The translations under genes were made by a program, and so were the position numbers. 48,261 bases of DNA, taken from assembly GCA_019721035.1 (NCBI GenBank), contig JAHEAA010000017.1, forward strand, positions 1-48,261, given 5' to 3'. The stretch is from Candidatus Sysuiplasma acidicola (GTDB taxonomy: Archaea; Thermoplasmatota; Thermoplasmata; Sysuiplasmatales; Sysuiplasmataceae). Positions 17,548 through 26,218 of this stretch are shown piece after piece. A model generated the notes under the pieces. That model searched no databases and was not told where the DNA came from. It was given only the letters and a program-made list of their open reading frames with translations. How positions within the stretch are numbered: the stretch's first letter is position 1; each line of letters begins with the position of its first letter.

Positions 17548-18176
17548 ACAACTGGTTTTTCAGAGGTCTGCTAAAGGGGAATATGGCATCGAAATTCCCA
17601 GCCTCAGAACCCGAGTCTGTTTCCCCCTGGTCTACACGGCCGGTGAGGATCAGGGAGGGAACGGTCACATGCCCTGTGGATGCGATATCGGGGGACAGCG
17701 TGGCGATGGAGAAGTGCATCTCATGCGGCAGGTGCAGCGATGCTTTCGGTCCGGAAGGGTCTGTCAGCACATCCACATCGAGAATATCCGAACCGCGTTT
17801 CAGGAGATCCTTCAACCTTTTCATGATAGACACGGGCTCCTGCGGCGCGTGCAATCTGGAAGTGAAGGCACTTTCAAACCCGATGCACGATATGCAGAGA
17901 CTGGGAATATTTTTCACGGGCACGCCGCGGCATGCGGATGCATTACTCGTCGTCGGTGTCCTCTCTGATGAAATGAAGGGGGCACTCAGGCTCGCATATG
18001 ACGCGATGCCCCATCCGAAGCTCGTCTTTGCAATAGGTGCGTGCGCGATATCTGGCGGAATACTCGGGAAGGGCATCGGGGAAGTGCTGCAGGCCGATGT
18101 GATCGTTCCCGGATGCCCTCCAAGTCCTTTCACCATACTCGATGCGCTGATAAAGTCGAAGGGGAGCACTAAATGA
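17544..18176 (+). CDS. HyfI/NuoB-like small subunit with fused minimal ferredoxin-like segment
   Basis: The C-terminal two thirds of this 210-residue protein are the iron-sulfur small subunit. C100 and C103 (in G-S-C-G-A-C), C167 (in G-A-C-A-I-S-G-G) and C181 (in P-G-C-P-P) are the four ligands of the proximal [4Fe-4S] cluster, so electron transfer is retained. The N-terminal part adds C43-P-V-D-A-I and C58-x-x-C61-x-x-C64. These are the ligands for a single cluster in the order normally found across the two halves of a 2[4Fe-4S] ferredoxin. This may replace the separate HyfH/HycF ferredoxin subunit, which is absent from the operon. The gene overlaps both neighbours by four bases. Confidence 0.87.
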   Translation: MNNWFFRGLLKGNMASKFPASEPESVSPWSTRPVRIREGTVTCPVDAISGDSVAMEKCISCGRCSDAFGPEGSVSTSTSRISEPRFRRSFNLFMIDTGSCGACNLEVKALSNPMHDMQRLGIFFTGTPRHADALLVVGVLSDEMKGALRLAYDAMPHPKLVFAIGACAISGGILGKGIGEVLQADVIVPGCPPSPFTILDALIKSKGSTK

Positions 18177-20044
18177 TCATACTGATAATAGCCCTGCTTT
18201 ACACGATACCGCTCCTGATCTCGGCGGTATCAAAGAAGATCTCATACGCCGCAGGCATGGTTGCGGCGGGTGTCACAATAGTGCTGGCAATCATCTCATT
18301 GACGCAGTCACACATTACTGAGACTGTCGCGCTGGGGAGCTCAGTTTTCGGCGTCGACAGCCTTTCATGGTACTTCCTGCTGGTCGGCTCCGTTTCATGG
18401 ATATTGACATCCCTGTATTCGATAAGCTACGATGATTACAGCAGGGTGGTTACTGCATCCTATCACGCGGCCATACTTTCTATAGTTCTACTGATATTCT
18501 CGCGCAGCTATCTCCCCTTCCTGTTCGCGTGGGAGGGCATGTCAATCTCTGGTTATTTCCTCATCAGTTACAAGAGGAATACTGACAGGGTTCCTCCGTA
18601 TGTTTTCCTTGTGTTCGGAGAGATGAGCACGCTGCTCATACTGCTTATGTTCGCTTCCTTCTACGCGTCTACCGGCATTTCGTACTTTGTGAAGTCGGAT
18701 TACAGCCAGATCGCATTGCTTGTCGGTCTGATTGGTTTTGTGGTAAAGCTTGGAATCACGCCGTTCCAGATGACCGAATGGCTGCCGATTGCGCATGGCG
18801 GCGCACCGGTCAACGGTTCTGTTCTCTTCAGCGCCACAATGACCATGGCGTCGCTCTATTCCATTCTCAGAATAATCAGTTTCGCCCATCCGTCGATTCT
18901 CATCGGCGGGCTGCTCATGGCCATAGGTGCGTTTTCGCTCCTGTTTGCTGCCATTTATGCCGCCTCATCCGAGCACACGAAAATGCTTCCGGCATACAGC
19001 ACGATAGAGAACAGCGGCGCAATGCTTATTCTCGCAGGTGCGTCGATCACGAGCTTGAACTACGGTGATTTGCCGCTCGCAACGTTTGCTCTCGCAGGTG
19101 CCATGGTCTATGTGTTCACGCACACTGTTGCAAAAACAGGGCTTTTCCTGTACGCGGGCTATATAGAAAAAACATCGGGAACGCTGGACCTGACGAGAGT
19201 CACTGGCTCCTCCTCTTCAGTGTTTTCAACCGGTGGTCTGCTGAATGCCCTGTCACTGTCCGGTCTTCTCCCTTTTGGCGGAGGACTCGGTGAATGGATG
19301 CTGCTGGAGACGCTCTTCGTGATGGTGACGTTCAATTCTCCGGGCATTTCAGTTCTCTCCACCTTTACCGGCCTGATGGCGTCCCTCGGCGCCGGCATAA
19401 CGCTGGTGGCAATGACAAAATACTTTGGTTTCGGAGGCCGGCTCAGAAAGAACGGTCCCGCGGGTCCGGTGCTCATGCGGCCCTCGATCCTCGCATCTGG
19501 CTTCGTTGCGCTGATGCTTGGCATAGGGGGCACCCTGCTGATAACAGCTGCCGGAAGCGTGACGGCAGATTTTACCGGGTTGAGCACAGGCCCGATAATT
19601 ACCGGTCTCCTTGCCATCCCGGACGGCCTTCTTATTGCATCTCCGGGGCTGAATGGTCCTTTCGGCTTTGTTTCTCCCGCCTTCGTCGGACTGCTCCTTC
19701 TTTCAATATTCGCCCTCATTTTCCTGTCACTGCGGCACAGCAGCGCAAGACATGTTGCAGTCTGGAACAACGGTGTCGCAAAGATTGAGGAGCCGAATTC
19801 GTTTGCCTACGCGAATACTCTGCGCCTGACAATGAAGCGCGTCTACCCGGCAGGCAACGGTTCGAGCAGGGAGGATTTCACATCATCATATGACGTCTTC
19901 TGGATATGGCTCATAGTGCTGGCAAAACATTTTGAACTGGCGTCAAGACGTTTCTCGCTCTGGTTCATGAACAGCGATCTGAGCAGGTACATGCTATATC
20001 TCCTCCTTGCATTCTTTGCCGTTCTGCTGTACATAATTGTTTGA
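18173..20044 (+). CDS. hyfB: HyfB-like antiporter-type (NuoL-like) subunit
   Basis: This 623-residue protein is the second antiporter-type subunit. It has about sixteen hydrophobic helices, and its length fits HyfB/HycC. Conserved positions are W-E-G-M-S-I-S-G-Y near residue 120 (functional Glu) and K-L-G-I-T-P-F-Q-M-T-E-W-L-P-I-A-H-G-G-A-P-V-N-G-S near 190 (functional Lys, His). A helix-rich C-terminal extension follows, as in HyfB. It ends the operon. With HyfF it gives two potential ion channels; a HyfD-like subunit is not present in the window. Confidence 0.9.
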   Translation: MIILIIALLYTIPLLISAVSKKISYAAGMVAAGVTIVLAIISLTQSHITETVALGSSVFGVDSLSWYFLLVGSVSWILTSLYSISYDDYSRVVTASYHAAILSIVLLIFSRSYLPFLFAWEGMSISGYFLISYKRNTDRVPPYVFLVFGEMSTLLILLMFASFYASTGISYFVKSDYSQIALLVGLIGFVVKLGITPFQMTEWLPIAHGGAPVNGSVLFSATMTMASLYSILRIISFAHPSILIGGLLMAIGAFSLLFAAIYAASSEHTKMLPAYSTIENSGAMLILAGASITSLNYGDLPLATFALAGAMVYVFTHTVAKTGLFLYAGYIEKTSGTLDLTRVTGSSSSVFSTGGLLNALSLSGLLPFGGGLGEWMLLETLFVMVTFNSPGISVLSTFTGLMASLGAGITLVAMTKYFGFGGRLRKNGPAGPVLMRPSILASGFVALMLGIGGTLLITAAGSVTADFTGLSTGPIITGLLAIPDGLLIASPGLNGPFGFVSPAFVGLLLLSIFALIFLSLRHSSARHVAVWNNGVAKIEEPNSFAYANTLRLTMKRVYPAGNGSSREDFTSSYDVFWIWLIVLAKHFELASRRFSLWFMNSDLSRYMLYLLLAFFAVLLYIIV

Positions 20045-20083
20045 GGGCTGGTGAGCCATCCTGCAGTAACAGATGCTGTGTCC

Positions 20084-20118
20084 GAAACCGGTTTCAAGAT
20101 GCTGTTCAACCGCTTTTC
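20084..20118. repeat. Dispersed hairpin repeat, copy A
   Basis: GAAACCGGTT (20084-20093) and AACCGCTTTTC (20108-20118) form an imperfect stem just after the HyfB-like gene. The flanks, including TGCTGTG before and CCGTCCG after, resemble those of copy C near 23900, so the two look like diverged copies of one element of about 80 bases. Confidence 0.45.
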
Positions 20119-20184
20119 CCTGCCGTCCGGCACAGATCCTGCGCGGTGACAGAGTGACATTTCAGGCTTCTTCCTACTACAAAC

Positions 20185-20218
20185 CGAAAACCGGATTCAA
20201 CCGCACTTCCGGTTTTCG
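20185..20218. terminator. Perfect 11-bp hairpin between convergent genes (copy B)
   Basis: CGAAAACCGGA (20185-20195) and TCCGGTTTTCG (20208-20218) pair perfectly around a 12-base loop. The hairpin lies between the converging HyfB-like and ABC-2 permease genes, so it could act as a two-way transcription end or RNA-stability element. Its core resembles hairpins A and C. Confidence 0.5.
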
Positions 20219-20241
20219 TCAGGGGCAGCCCCCAGGCACCA

Positions 20242-21711
20242 TCAGTCCCGCCTGACAAATAGAATCGCTGCGAGTATGAACGGGACCGTCAGCCACAGAA
20301 TACCGCCTGCGATGACGCCTGCTTCGCTCAGACCAAGGGAGGAGAGGTTGGAGACCTGCCCGAACAGGAAGTTGTTTGTTGCAATCATCGATACCAGCGT
20401 CAAATATCCCGAAGGGCTGAGATAGAGCATTGCAACATAGGTGCGAATGAAGGCCGCGCTGCCGAAGGATCTCCCCAACAGCACGCTGACGATAAGCGAG
20501 ATGAAACTCCAGAGGAAAGACAACGCGATATAGATGCCAATACTCAGGCCGAGCATTGAACCGGCCGATTTCATGAAGATGGATGCGAGAAATACGAGTC
20601 CTATGAAACCGCCGCACATTACCAGCAGCGCCCAGAAAGCATAACCCAGGTAAACTGACGGAATGTAGTAACTTGTATAGAGACCGACAAAGAAGTAGAC
20701 GACCAACAGTCCCGCTGCGGAGGCAATGGCAAAAAGCACAACCGATGCCACGTATCTGGACACAATCACACTGCCTCTGGTAACCGGTCTCACCAAAACG
20801 GACTCGATTATACCGGAGACTCTTTCCCTTCCGAAGAAGAAATAGCCTGCAAAGACGGCGAGCAACGGCACAAATTCAGACATCAATACGGAACTGCTGG
20901 AAAAGAAAACTGTCAGGATCTGGCTTGAGGGAGGGACGAAACTTATCGATCCGGAAGTCTCACCGGCGAGTTCGCCATTGCTGCTGAATGCCGCAAAGAT
21001 ATAGGTCTGAGAACTGTTTCCTTTCAATGTGAGCGGCAGATTTATCGCGCTGAAGTCACTTATATTCGCCACAAGATGGTAACCGGTAGTTGAAGACAGG
21101 TTGTTGTAATACACCTTCGTATTGTTGCTGTAATAAATGCCGACCGAATTGGTAAAGTTCGCAGGAGGGCCGATAAAGGTCACGTGTATCATGCCCTGCA
21201 GCGGATGAGAGGGATTCCTGACGACACTGAGCCAGTAAGTTGTTCCCGTCCAATTGAAAAATACTGGTAAGGGCATTCCGGATGAGTAGGGCTGGCCAGG
21301 TAGTGCAGCAGAAGCAAGGATGGCAGGCGGCTGGCTCTTGTTTCCGAGTGTGCTCATAATCTCGCCCGGAAAGCTCATGAACGTCAGGTTGGCGAAACCA
21401 TCATGGCCCGAAACAACATTGTAATACCTGTTGACAGTCCCGGCGTTCGTATTGACAATCAAACTGTAATTGACAACCTTGCCAGGCACTCCCTGACCGT
21501 AACCGTTGTAGACCTGCATTGCAAAATGAATTTCAGTACTGTTTGAATAATATCCCGGGGCGATTGACAGGGTGGAAGCAGGGTTGCTCGAGATGAACGA
21601 ACTTTCGGAAGCATATCCAATCACGAGACTGAACAGTATGATTACAATGACGGAAATTATGCCGGCCCTGCTGCGCATAATCTTGAGGAAATCATTGAGA
21701 TAGTTGTTCAT
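20242..21711 (-). CDS. ABC-2-type exporter permease with large external domain
   Basis: This 489-residue protein has one N-terminal helix (about residues 14-32) and a long N-glycosylation-site-rich external region (about 33-270). It ends with a block of about five or six helices (275-487). R-E-R-V-S-G-I-I-E-S-V-L-V-R-P-V-T-R near residue 297 is the typical ABC-2 cytoplasmic coupling segment. It works with the adjacent ATPase; its start abuts the ATPase stop with no gap. The exported substrate is unknown, and such pairs often act on lipids, antibiotics or proteins. Confidence 0.82.
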   Translation of the reverse strand: MNNYLNDFLKIMRSRAGIISVIVIILFSLVIGYASESSFISSNPASTLSIAPGYYSNSTEIHFAMQVYNGYGQGVPGKVVNYSLIVNTNAGTVNRYYNVVSGHDGFANLTFMSFPGEIMSTLGNKSQPPAILASAALPGQPYSSGMPLPVFFNWTGTTYWLSVVRNPSHPLQGMIHVTFIGPPANFTNSVGIYYSNNTKVYYNNLSSTTGYHLVANISDFSAINLPLTLKGNSSQTYIFAAFSSNGELAGETSGSISFVPPSSQILTVFFSSSSVLMSEFVPLLAVFAGYFFFGRERVSGIIESVLVRPVTRGSVIVSRYVASVVLFAIASAAGLLVVYFFVGLYTSYYIPSVYLGYAFWALLVMCGGFIGLVFLASIFMKSAGSMLGLSIGIYIALSFLWSFISLIVSVLLGRSFGSAAFIRTYVAMLYLSPSGYLTLVSMIATNNFLFGQVSNLSSLGLSEAGVIAGGILWLTVPFILAAILFVRRD

Positions 21712-22626
21712 CTACTGCCCCACCAGCCTGAAGAAGTAATCCTCAAAATTTTCTCCTGCGACAGTGAAACGGCTGACAACATAACCGGCCCTTGCAAGCT
21801 CGTTGTTTACAAGATGCGCCTTCTCAGCGTCAACCCTGACGTTTGTCACTGAAAAGTCGTTACCTTCGCTGGAGACTTCACCATAAGACTGCAGCAGCGT
21901 GATGAGTTTGCTGTCGGGGTTGACGACGGACAGCCTTATAGTCTGTCTGCTGCCCAGATGAGAAAGTTCGTTCCGACTCACGATACTCACGACCTTCCCG
22001 GATTTTATTATAGCAATACGGTCGGCCACATTCTCCAGTTCGGAAAGGATGTGGGAGGAAAGAAAAATCGCCCTCCCTTCCTTCTTCATCGACATGATAA
22101 GGCTTTTCACATATCGTACTCCTTCAGGGTCCAGGCCGTTCAGTGTTTCATCTAGCAGCATGTTGCGCGGATCCGACAGCAGAGCAGATGCAAGAGAAAA
22201 TCTTTTCTTCATGCCCTGGGAGTAGTTCTTGAGCCTCTTTTCAGTGTGCTCTGAAAGGCCGGTTGCTTTGAGCAGCGTCTCTATTCTGTCTTCCAGATCC
22301 TTCTTATTAATGTCGTAGAATCTGCCGTAATAATTCAAAAGACTGACCGGCTTGGCATTTGGCTCAAAGTTTGGAAATTCAGGAACCCAGCCTATGTTGC
22401 AGGACGCCTTTCTCTTCTCACTTACGATATTATGACCGTCTATCTCCGCTGTGCCGCTTGTGGGGAAGATTATGCCTGCGCAAATTCTGATGGTCGTTGT
22501 CTTGCCGGCACCGTTCAGTCCGGCAAAACCCACTATTTCACCGTCGTTGACTTCCAGATTTAGCGCATCGACTGCTGCAGCTTTCGCTCCGGGAAAAAAC
22601 TTTGTCAGTGTCTTCATCTGCATCAA
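21712..22626 (-). CDS. ABC-2-type exporter ATPase
   Basis: This 304-residue ATPase of the CcmA/DrrA type powers the adjacent permease. Visible are Walker A G-L-N-G-A-G-K-T-T-T (about residues 38-47), signature Y-S-Q-G-M-K-K-R near 140, Walker B M-L-L-D-E-T-L-N-G-L-D-P, and switch histidine S-S-H-I. The Walker B line has Thr where Pro is usual (D-E-T instead of D-E-P). The C-terminal 90 residues form the accessory domain of this subgroup. The start is TTG 22626 or ATG 22623, with GAGGAGG upstream; a TATA-like TTTATAG lies near 22677-22685. Confidence 0.88.
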   Translation of the reverse strand: MMQMKTLTKFFPGAKAAAVDALNLEVNDGEIVGFAGLNGAGKTTTIRICAGIIFPTSGTAEIDGHNIVSEKRKASCNIGWVPEFPNFEPNAKPVSLLNYYGRFYDINKKDLEDRIETLLKATGLSEHTEKRLKNYSQGMKKRFSLASALLSDPRNMLLDETLNGLDPEGVRYVKSLIMSMKKEGRAIFLSSHILSELENVADRIAIIKSGKVVSIVSRNELSHLGSRQTIRLSVVNPDSKLITLLQSYGEVSSEGNDFSVTNVRVDAEKAHLVNNELARAGYVVSRFTVAGENFEDYFFRLVGQ

Positions 22627-22881
22627 TGCAATAATGCCTCCTCAACTTCTCTCCTGCCTTCAACCGCCTGAGAATACTATAAAACTTATGGCAGAAGTCC
22701 CCTTTTTGCAAGACTCCTGCTCTCTCCACGCGATCTTCTGAGACGGTTTGAGCATTTCCCGGGATACCGCCATCGCGCTTTTTCCATACACGATATTCAT
22801 GAGGATTCGATTCCAAATCCGGGAGATTATAATGCAGCCAGTGAAAGTTGGGTGCGTCGACTCCCTGCCGTCTGCGGGCAC

Positions 22882-23706
22882 CTACCAGTCAAGACCGGTC
22901 TGTCTCCCCTTTCCCTGACTGCCCGCTTTTCGTTCAGCCATGATCCTCCGCCAGTCCTTTTCGCCCATGCCTGCAAAACGTCTGAATGTGTTTATCGTCT
23001 CCGGGGCGAATCCCGCGAAGTGGTTGTTTGAAAAGACATAGGCATCCCTTACCTTATTTTCCTCGATGCTTGAATGTAGTCTGTACTGCCATTCACGGAT
23101 TGTTGCAGTTCTGTCTCTCTGTGTCCTGTCGAACCTTGTTATTTTCCGATCCCCTATGAATCTGAGATAGATCAAATCGCTTGTAAGCTCTGCGGGAGAT
23201 TCAGCGTACTGGTTGATTGACCAGACAAAACAGATGTTTCGGTCAGAGAGGAACTTGAAGACCTCCTGCCTGAACCACGATTGATGCCTAAATTCTACAG
23301 CATATCTTATCCGGGTGCCAAGAAGATCTAACATATCCCTGAGCTGGTCAAACAAGAGTTCAAACCTGCTCGAAGGGGGAAGCATGATAAGGACGCATGC
23401 CAGCTTTGATCCGAAAGCTTTGGCTACGTTCTCAAACTCTTCCACTGCAGACTGCTGGACAAGCAGTCTGCGATCATGAGTGAAAATGCCTGGAAGTTTG
23501 AGCGTAAACAGGAAGTCATCCGGCGTTCTGCTTTTCCATTGGTCAACCATCTCATGGGACGGCATCCTGTAAAAGGAGGAGTCAACTTCCACTGTATCGA
23601 ATACAAGACTGTAAAGCGACAGGAAATCGCTCTGTGAAGAGCGCTGCGGATAAAAAGGTCCAACCCAGTCAGCGTATGACCACCCCATGCAGCCTGTGCG
23701 TATCAT
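22882..23706 (-). CDS. DUF72-family protein
   Basis: This 274-residue protein has the DUF72 (YecE-like) TIM-barrel signature: I-R-T-G-C-M-G-W-S-Y at the N terminus, F-D-T-V-E-V-D-S-S-F-Y-R-M-P, the core F-T-L-K-L-P, and late Y-V-F-S-N-N-H-F-A-G-F-A-P. The family is widespread and its biochemical role is not established. The open frame reaches TTG 23727, but ATG 23706 gives the normal family start. A TATA-like CTTTAAT lies at 23745-23751. The gene stands alone between two intergenic regions. Confidence 0.82.
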   Translation of the reverse strand: MIRTGCMGWSYADWVGPFYPQRSSQSDFLSLYSLVFDTVEVDSSFYRMPSHEMVDQWKSRTPDDFLFTLKLPGIFTHDRRLLVQQSAVEEFENVAKAFGSKLACVLIMLPPSSRFELLFDQLRDMLDLLGTRIRYAVEFRHQSWFRQEVFKFLSDRNICFVWSINQYAESPAELTSDLIYLRFIGDRKITRFDRTQRDRTATIREWQYRLHSSIEENKVRDAYVFSNNHFAGFAPETINTFRRFAGMGEKDWRRIMAERKAGSQGKGRQTGLDW

Positions 23707-23899
23707 ACAGCACATCCGTCTTGTCAAGTATTCACTTCATTCCATTAAAGATCTTACACTCCGCATGTTACGATTCAAATTCAGCGATCCAGGAAGTGGG
23801 CTGAGAGAGGTGTGGAGAATAACGTCAGCGTTTGAACACTACTGTCCATCAAAGTTTAGTTAAAGTACTAACGGGCCTGTCATGACTGCTGCTGTGCCC

Positions 23900-23933
23900 G
23901 AAACCGGTTCATAATATTCATTCGACCGGTTTC
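23900..23933. repeat. Dispersed hairpin repeat, copy C
   Basis: GAAACCGGT (23900-23908) and ACCGGTTTC (23925-23933) form a perfect 9-bp stem with a 16-base loop. It lies just beyond the stop of the fumarylacetoacetate-hydrolase-family gene. Its flanks, TGCTGTG before and CCGTCCG after, match copy A near 20084. Confidence 0.5.
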
Positions 23934-23953
23934 CTCAGCCGTCCGCTACAGGC

Positions 23954-24895
23954 TCAGAGCGGCGCAGGCAAGGCGCTCTCTTCCACTTCATCTATGAATG
24001 TGTTTCTGAGCGTGCCTAATCTTTCAATCTCCACTTCCACCGTATCTCCTGGAGAGATCCATTTCCTTCTTCCTCTGCTTCCGAGTATCACTCCTTCGGG
24101 TGTCCCCGTCAGAATTATGTCGCCGGGGTAAAGCGGGAAGTACTGCGACACATACGATATGATGTAATCGCAGCCGAATATCATGTCGGAGGTACTGGAA
24201 TCCTGCCTGACCTCGCCGTTCACCGAGCACCTGATCCTCAACCGATCCGGTCTTCCGGTCTCGTCCGGCGTCACAATATACGGTCCGATTGGCGCAAAAT
24301 TCACGGACGTCTTTCCCAGCAGCCACTGGCTAGTTATCATCTGAGGCTCTCTTGCCGAAACGTCGTTAGCCGCGAAGTAACCGAACACAGCATTCAGCGC
24401 ATCTCCGGCAGCAATCCTGCGCGCACCGCAGCCTATAACCAGGCCAAGTTCGGCCTCATAATCGACATTCCATCCTTCTGCGGCTATTGGAATACTCTGG
24501 AGATGGGCCGCCACAGACTCTGAAAACTTGCTGAAGATGACAGGAAACTGCGGCAAAGGCACTCCGATCTCCTGTGCATGTTTCCTGTAATTGAGACCGA
24601 CACAGACGATCTTTCCGGGCTTGATGACGCATGGCAGGAATTTCACTTCAGATTCCTGAAGCGACTCCTTCTCCAGCCTGTTCCGGTGCTGCACGAAATC
24701 AGACACTATTTTTTCCGCAACCTTCGGCCGCCTTATCACGTCGTCTGTGGATCTGGCATTCGCATACCTGCTGCCTGTGAGTCCGCGCAGCATCCCGAGA
24801 GTGATTATGCCGCCGTCAGTCCGGATTGCCAGATCGCGCTTACTTCCATGAATCACATTGAGGTATCTCAAAATGCCCGCCTTCCGCGCATTCAC
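23954..24895 (-). CDS. Fumarylacetoacetate hydrolase-family protein
   Basis: This 313-residue protein has a short N-terminal domain and a FAH catalytic domain (about residues 90-310). Motifs are K-I-V-C-V-G-L-N-Y-R-K-H, the metal-binding pattern D-Y-E-A-E-L-G-L-V-I-G, N-D-V-S-A-R-E, and T-G-T-P-E-G-V near the end. Family members hydrolyse or decarboxylate 1,3-diketo or 2-keto acids in aromatic and sugar-acid breakdown, or act as acylpyruvases. The substrate here is unknown. The start is GTG 24895; TTG 24871 would also give a normal N terminus. Confidence 0.85.
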   Translation of the reverse strand: MNARKAGILRYLNVIHGSKRDLAIRTDGGIITLGMLRGLTGSRYANARSTDDVIRRPKVAEKIVSDFVQHRNRLEKESLQESEVKFLPCVIKPGKIVCVGLNYRKHAQEIGVPLPQFPVIFSKFSESVAAHLQSIPIAAEGWNVDYEAELGLVIGCGARRIAAGDALNAVFGYFAANDVSAREPQMITSQWLLGKTSVNFAPIGPYIVTPDETGRPDRLRIRCSVNGEVRQDSSTSDMIFGCDYIISYVSQYFPLYPGDIILTGTPEGVILGSRGRRKWISPGDTVEVEIERLGTLRNTFIDEVEESALPAPL

Positions 24896-24992
24896 CGATT
24901 TACTCAGGGAATCGGCTGCACCTTATTGAACGTGTTGAGCGAAATGAATGCAGACGGCGCCCGTGTTTGAACGGGCAGTCCATCTTCGGCGT

Positions 24993-26063
24993 TCATCGAT
25001 AGGTGGCGTGAACTGTGAAGTCCTGATCAAGACGTGCTTCCAAAAGCTCAGGCAGCCTTAGCTCCGTTTCCTGCGACGTTACGACCGGAAATCCATAGTG
25101 CCTGTTGATGTGCTCCATCTTTGATGTCGGAGCGCGTGCCAGCCTGTCGGATATGAATTTCCTGTGACTGGCGATCCTTCTTCCGCTCAAATCTCCTGCG
25201 AGTGAAACAGCATCCTTCAATTTCGACTCTATCTCTTCGCCAAGGGAGCTGTCGATTTCGATTCCAACGCTGTTGCGTCCTGCCGCAATCGATGCCAGGA
25301 TCGTTGTTCCTGTTCCGGCAAACGGATCTATCACGGTATCGCCGATGATTGAAAACATACAAATCAGCCTGTAGCACAAATCTAGCGGGAACGCAGCCGT
25401 CCTGCTGCCGTTCGGCCGGGATGTCTGTCTCGTCCCTTTGATGTTTTCCCAGACGTCGGAAAACCATTCGTTACGCTCCTCCCAGAAATATGCGCTCTGA
25501 TATCTACGCTTCAGCACGGAACTGTCTGAAAAAACACGCTTTGTACCCTTCCTGAGTATTACAATATATTCGTGCTCCTGTGTCGGATATGCACCTGCAG
25601 GAAGCATGCCTGAACCGATGAACTTATTTGGCTTGTTGGACTGTTTCCTCCACAGTATCTCAGGCAGAACATCGAACCCGGCGGCAGTGCACGAATTCAA
25701 AATCCTCGCGTGATTTGGAAACACACGGAATCTGCCGCCAATTGACCTCGTAGCATCACCGATGTTTATGCACGCAATGCCGCCGGGATTCAGCACCTCA
25801 TAGAGTTTTTTCCAGACTTCGTCCAGCTGCTGATGCATCAGTTCGAACGCCTTTTCGCCATTTGCGTCAAGCAGCGCGTCGGCGATTCGCTCATCGCTGC
25901 TGCCGAATAATCTGTCCCAGATTGATATCATAGGATACGGAGGAGAGGTTACGACAAGATCAACTGGATCGCCCCGGAATGCAGGAAGCTCCGTCGCAGC
26001 ATTGCCGAAGATTATTCTGTGAACAGTTTTCAAATCCATATCCGCATGCACCTGCAAATTCAC
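24993..26063 (-). CDS. Site-specific DNA methyltransferase (N4-cytosine or N6-adenine)
   Basis: This 356-residue enzyme transfers a methyl group from S-adenosylmethionine to an exocyclic amino group of DNA. The catalytic motif IV T-S-P-P-Y is at about residue 39, and the SAM-binding motif I D-P-F-A-G-T-G-T-T near residue 245, the order of beta-class enzymes. S-P-P-Y suggests N4-cytosine but does not prove it. The target-recognition part probably lies between. No restriction nuclease is adjacent, so it seems solitary. The frame opens at GTG 26063; ATG 26039 with AGGTG nine bases upstream is an alternative start. Confidence 0.85.
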   Translation of the reverse strand: MNLQVHADMDLKTVHRIIFGNAATELPAFRGDPVDLVVTSPPYPMISIWDRLFGSSDERIADALLDANGEKAFELMHQQLDEVWKKLYEVLNPGGIACINIGDATRSIGGRFRVFPNHARILNSCTAAGFDVLPEILWRKQSNKPNKFIGSGMLPAGAYPTQEHEYIVILRKGTKRVFSDSSVLKRRYQSAYFWEERNEWFSDVWENIKGTRQTSRPNGSRTAAFPLDLCYRLICMFSIIGDTVIDPFAGTGTTILASIAAGRNSVGIEIDSSLGEEIESKLKDAVSLAGDLSGRRIASHRKFISDRLARAPTSKMEHINRHYGFPVVTSQETELRLPELLEARLDQDFTVHATYR

Positions 26064-26133
26064 TGTGACCTGACGGGCAGCAGCACCTTGTAAGCCTTAC
26101 TGCAGAGCGAATAGCAAAGGGGCATATTTGAAA

Positions 26134-26207
26134 GACGCCCGAAGACCGGGCAGCAAAGAGCAGACCGGATTTGATGACTGATTGCCGCTGCTGCGTGTTT
26201 GGGCGTC
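26134..26207. repeat. Long inverted repeat between comA and the methyltransferase gene
   Basis: GACGCCC (26134-26140) pairs with GGGCGTC (26201-26207) and, inside, GCAGCA (26150-26155) partly pairs with TGCTGC (26189-26194). The two arms could form one long interrupted stem. The region follows the stop of the comA-like gene, so it may help end its transcript. Confidence 0.35.
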
Positions 26208-26218
26208 CGGAAATTACA

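Noticed and set aside
17489-18169. 226-codon frame antisense to the small-subunit gene
   Set aside because: The sense frame has all cluster cysteines and operon overlaps; the antisense frame has nothing recognisable.
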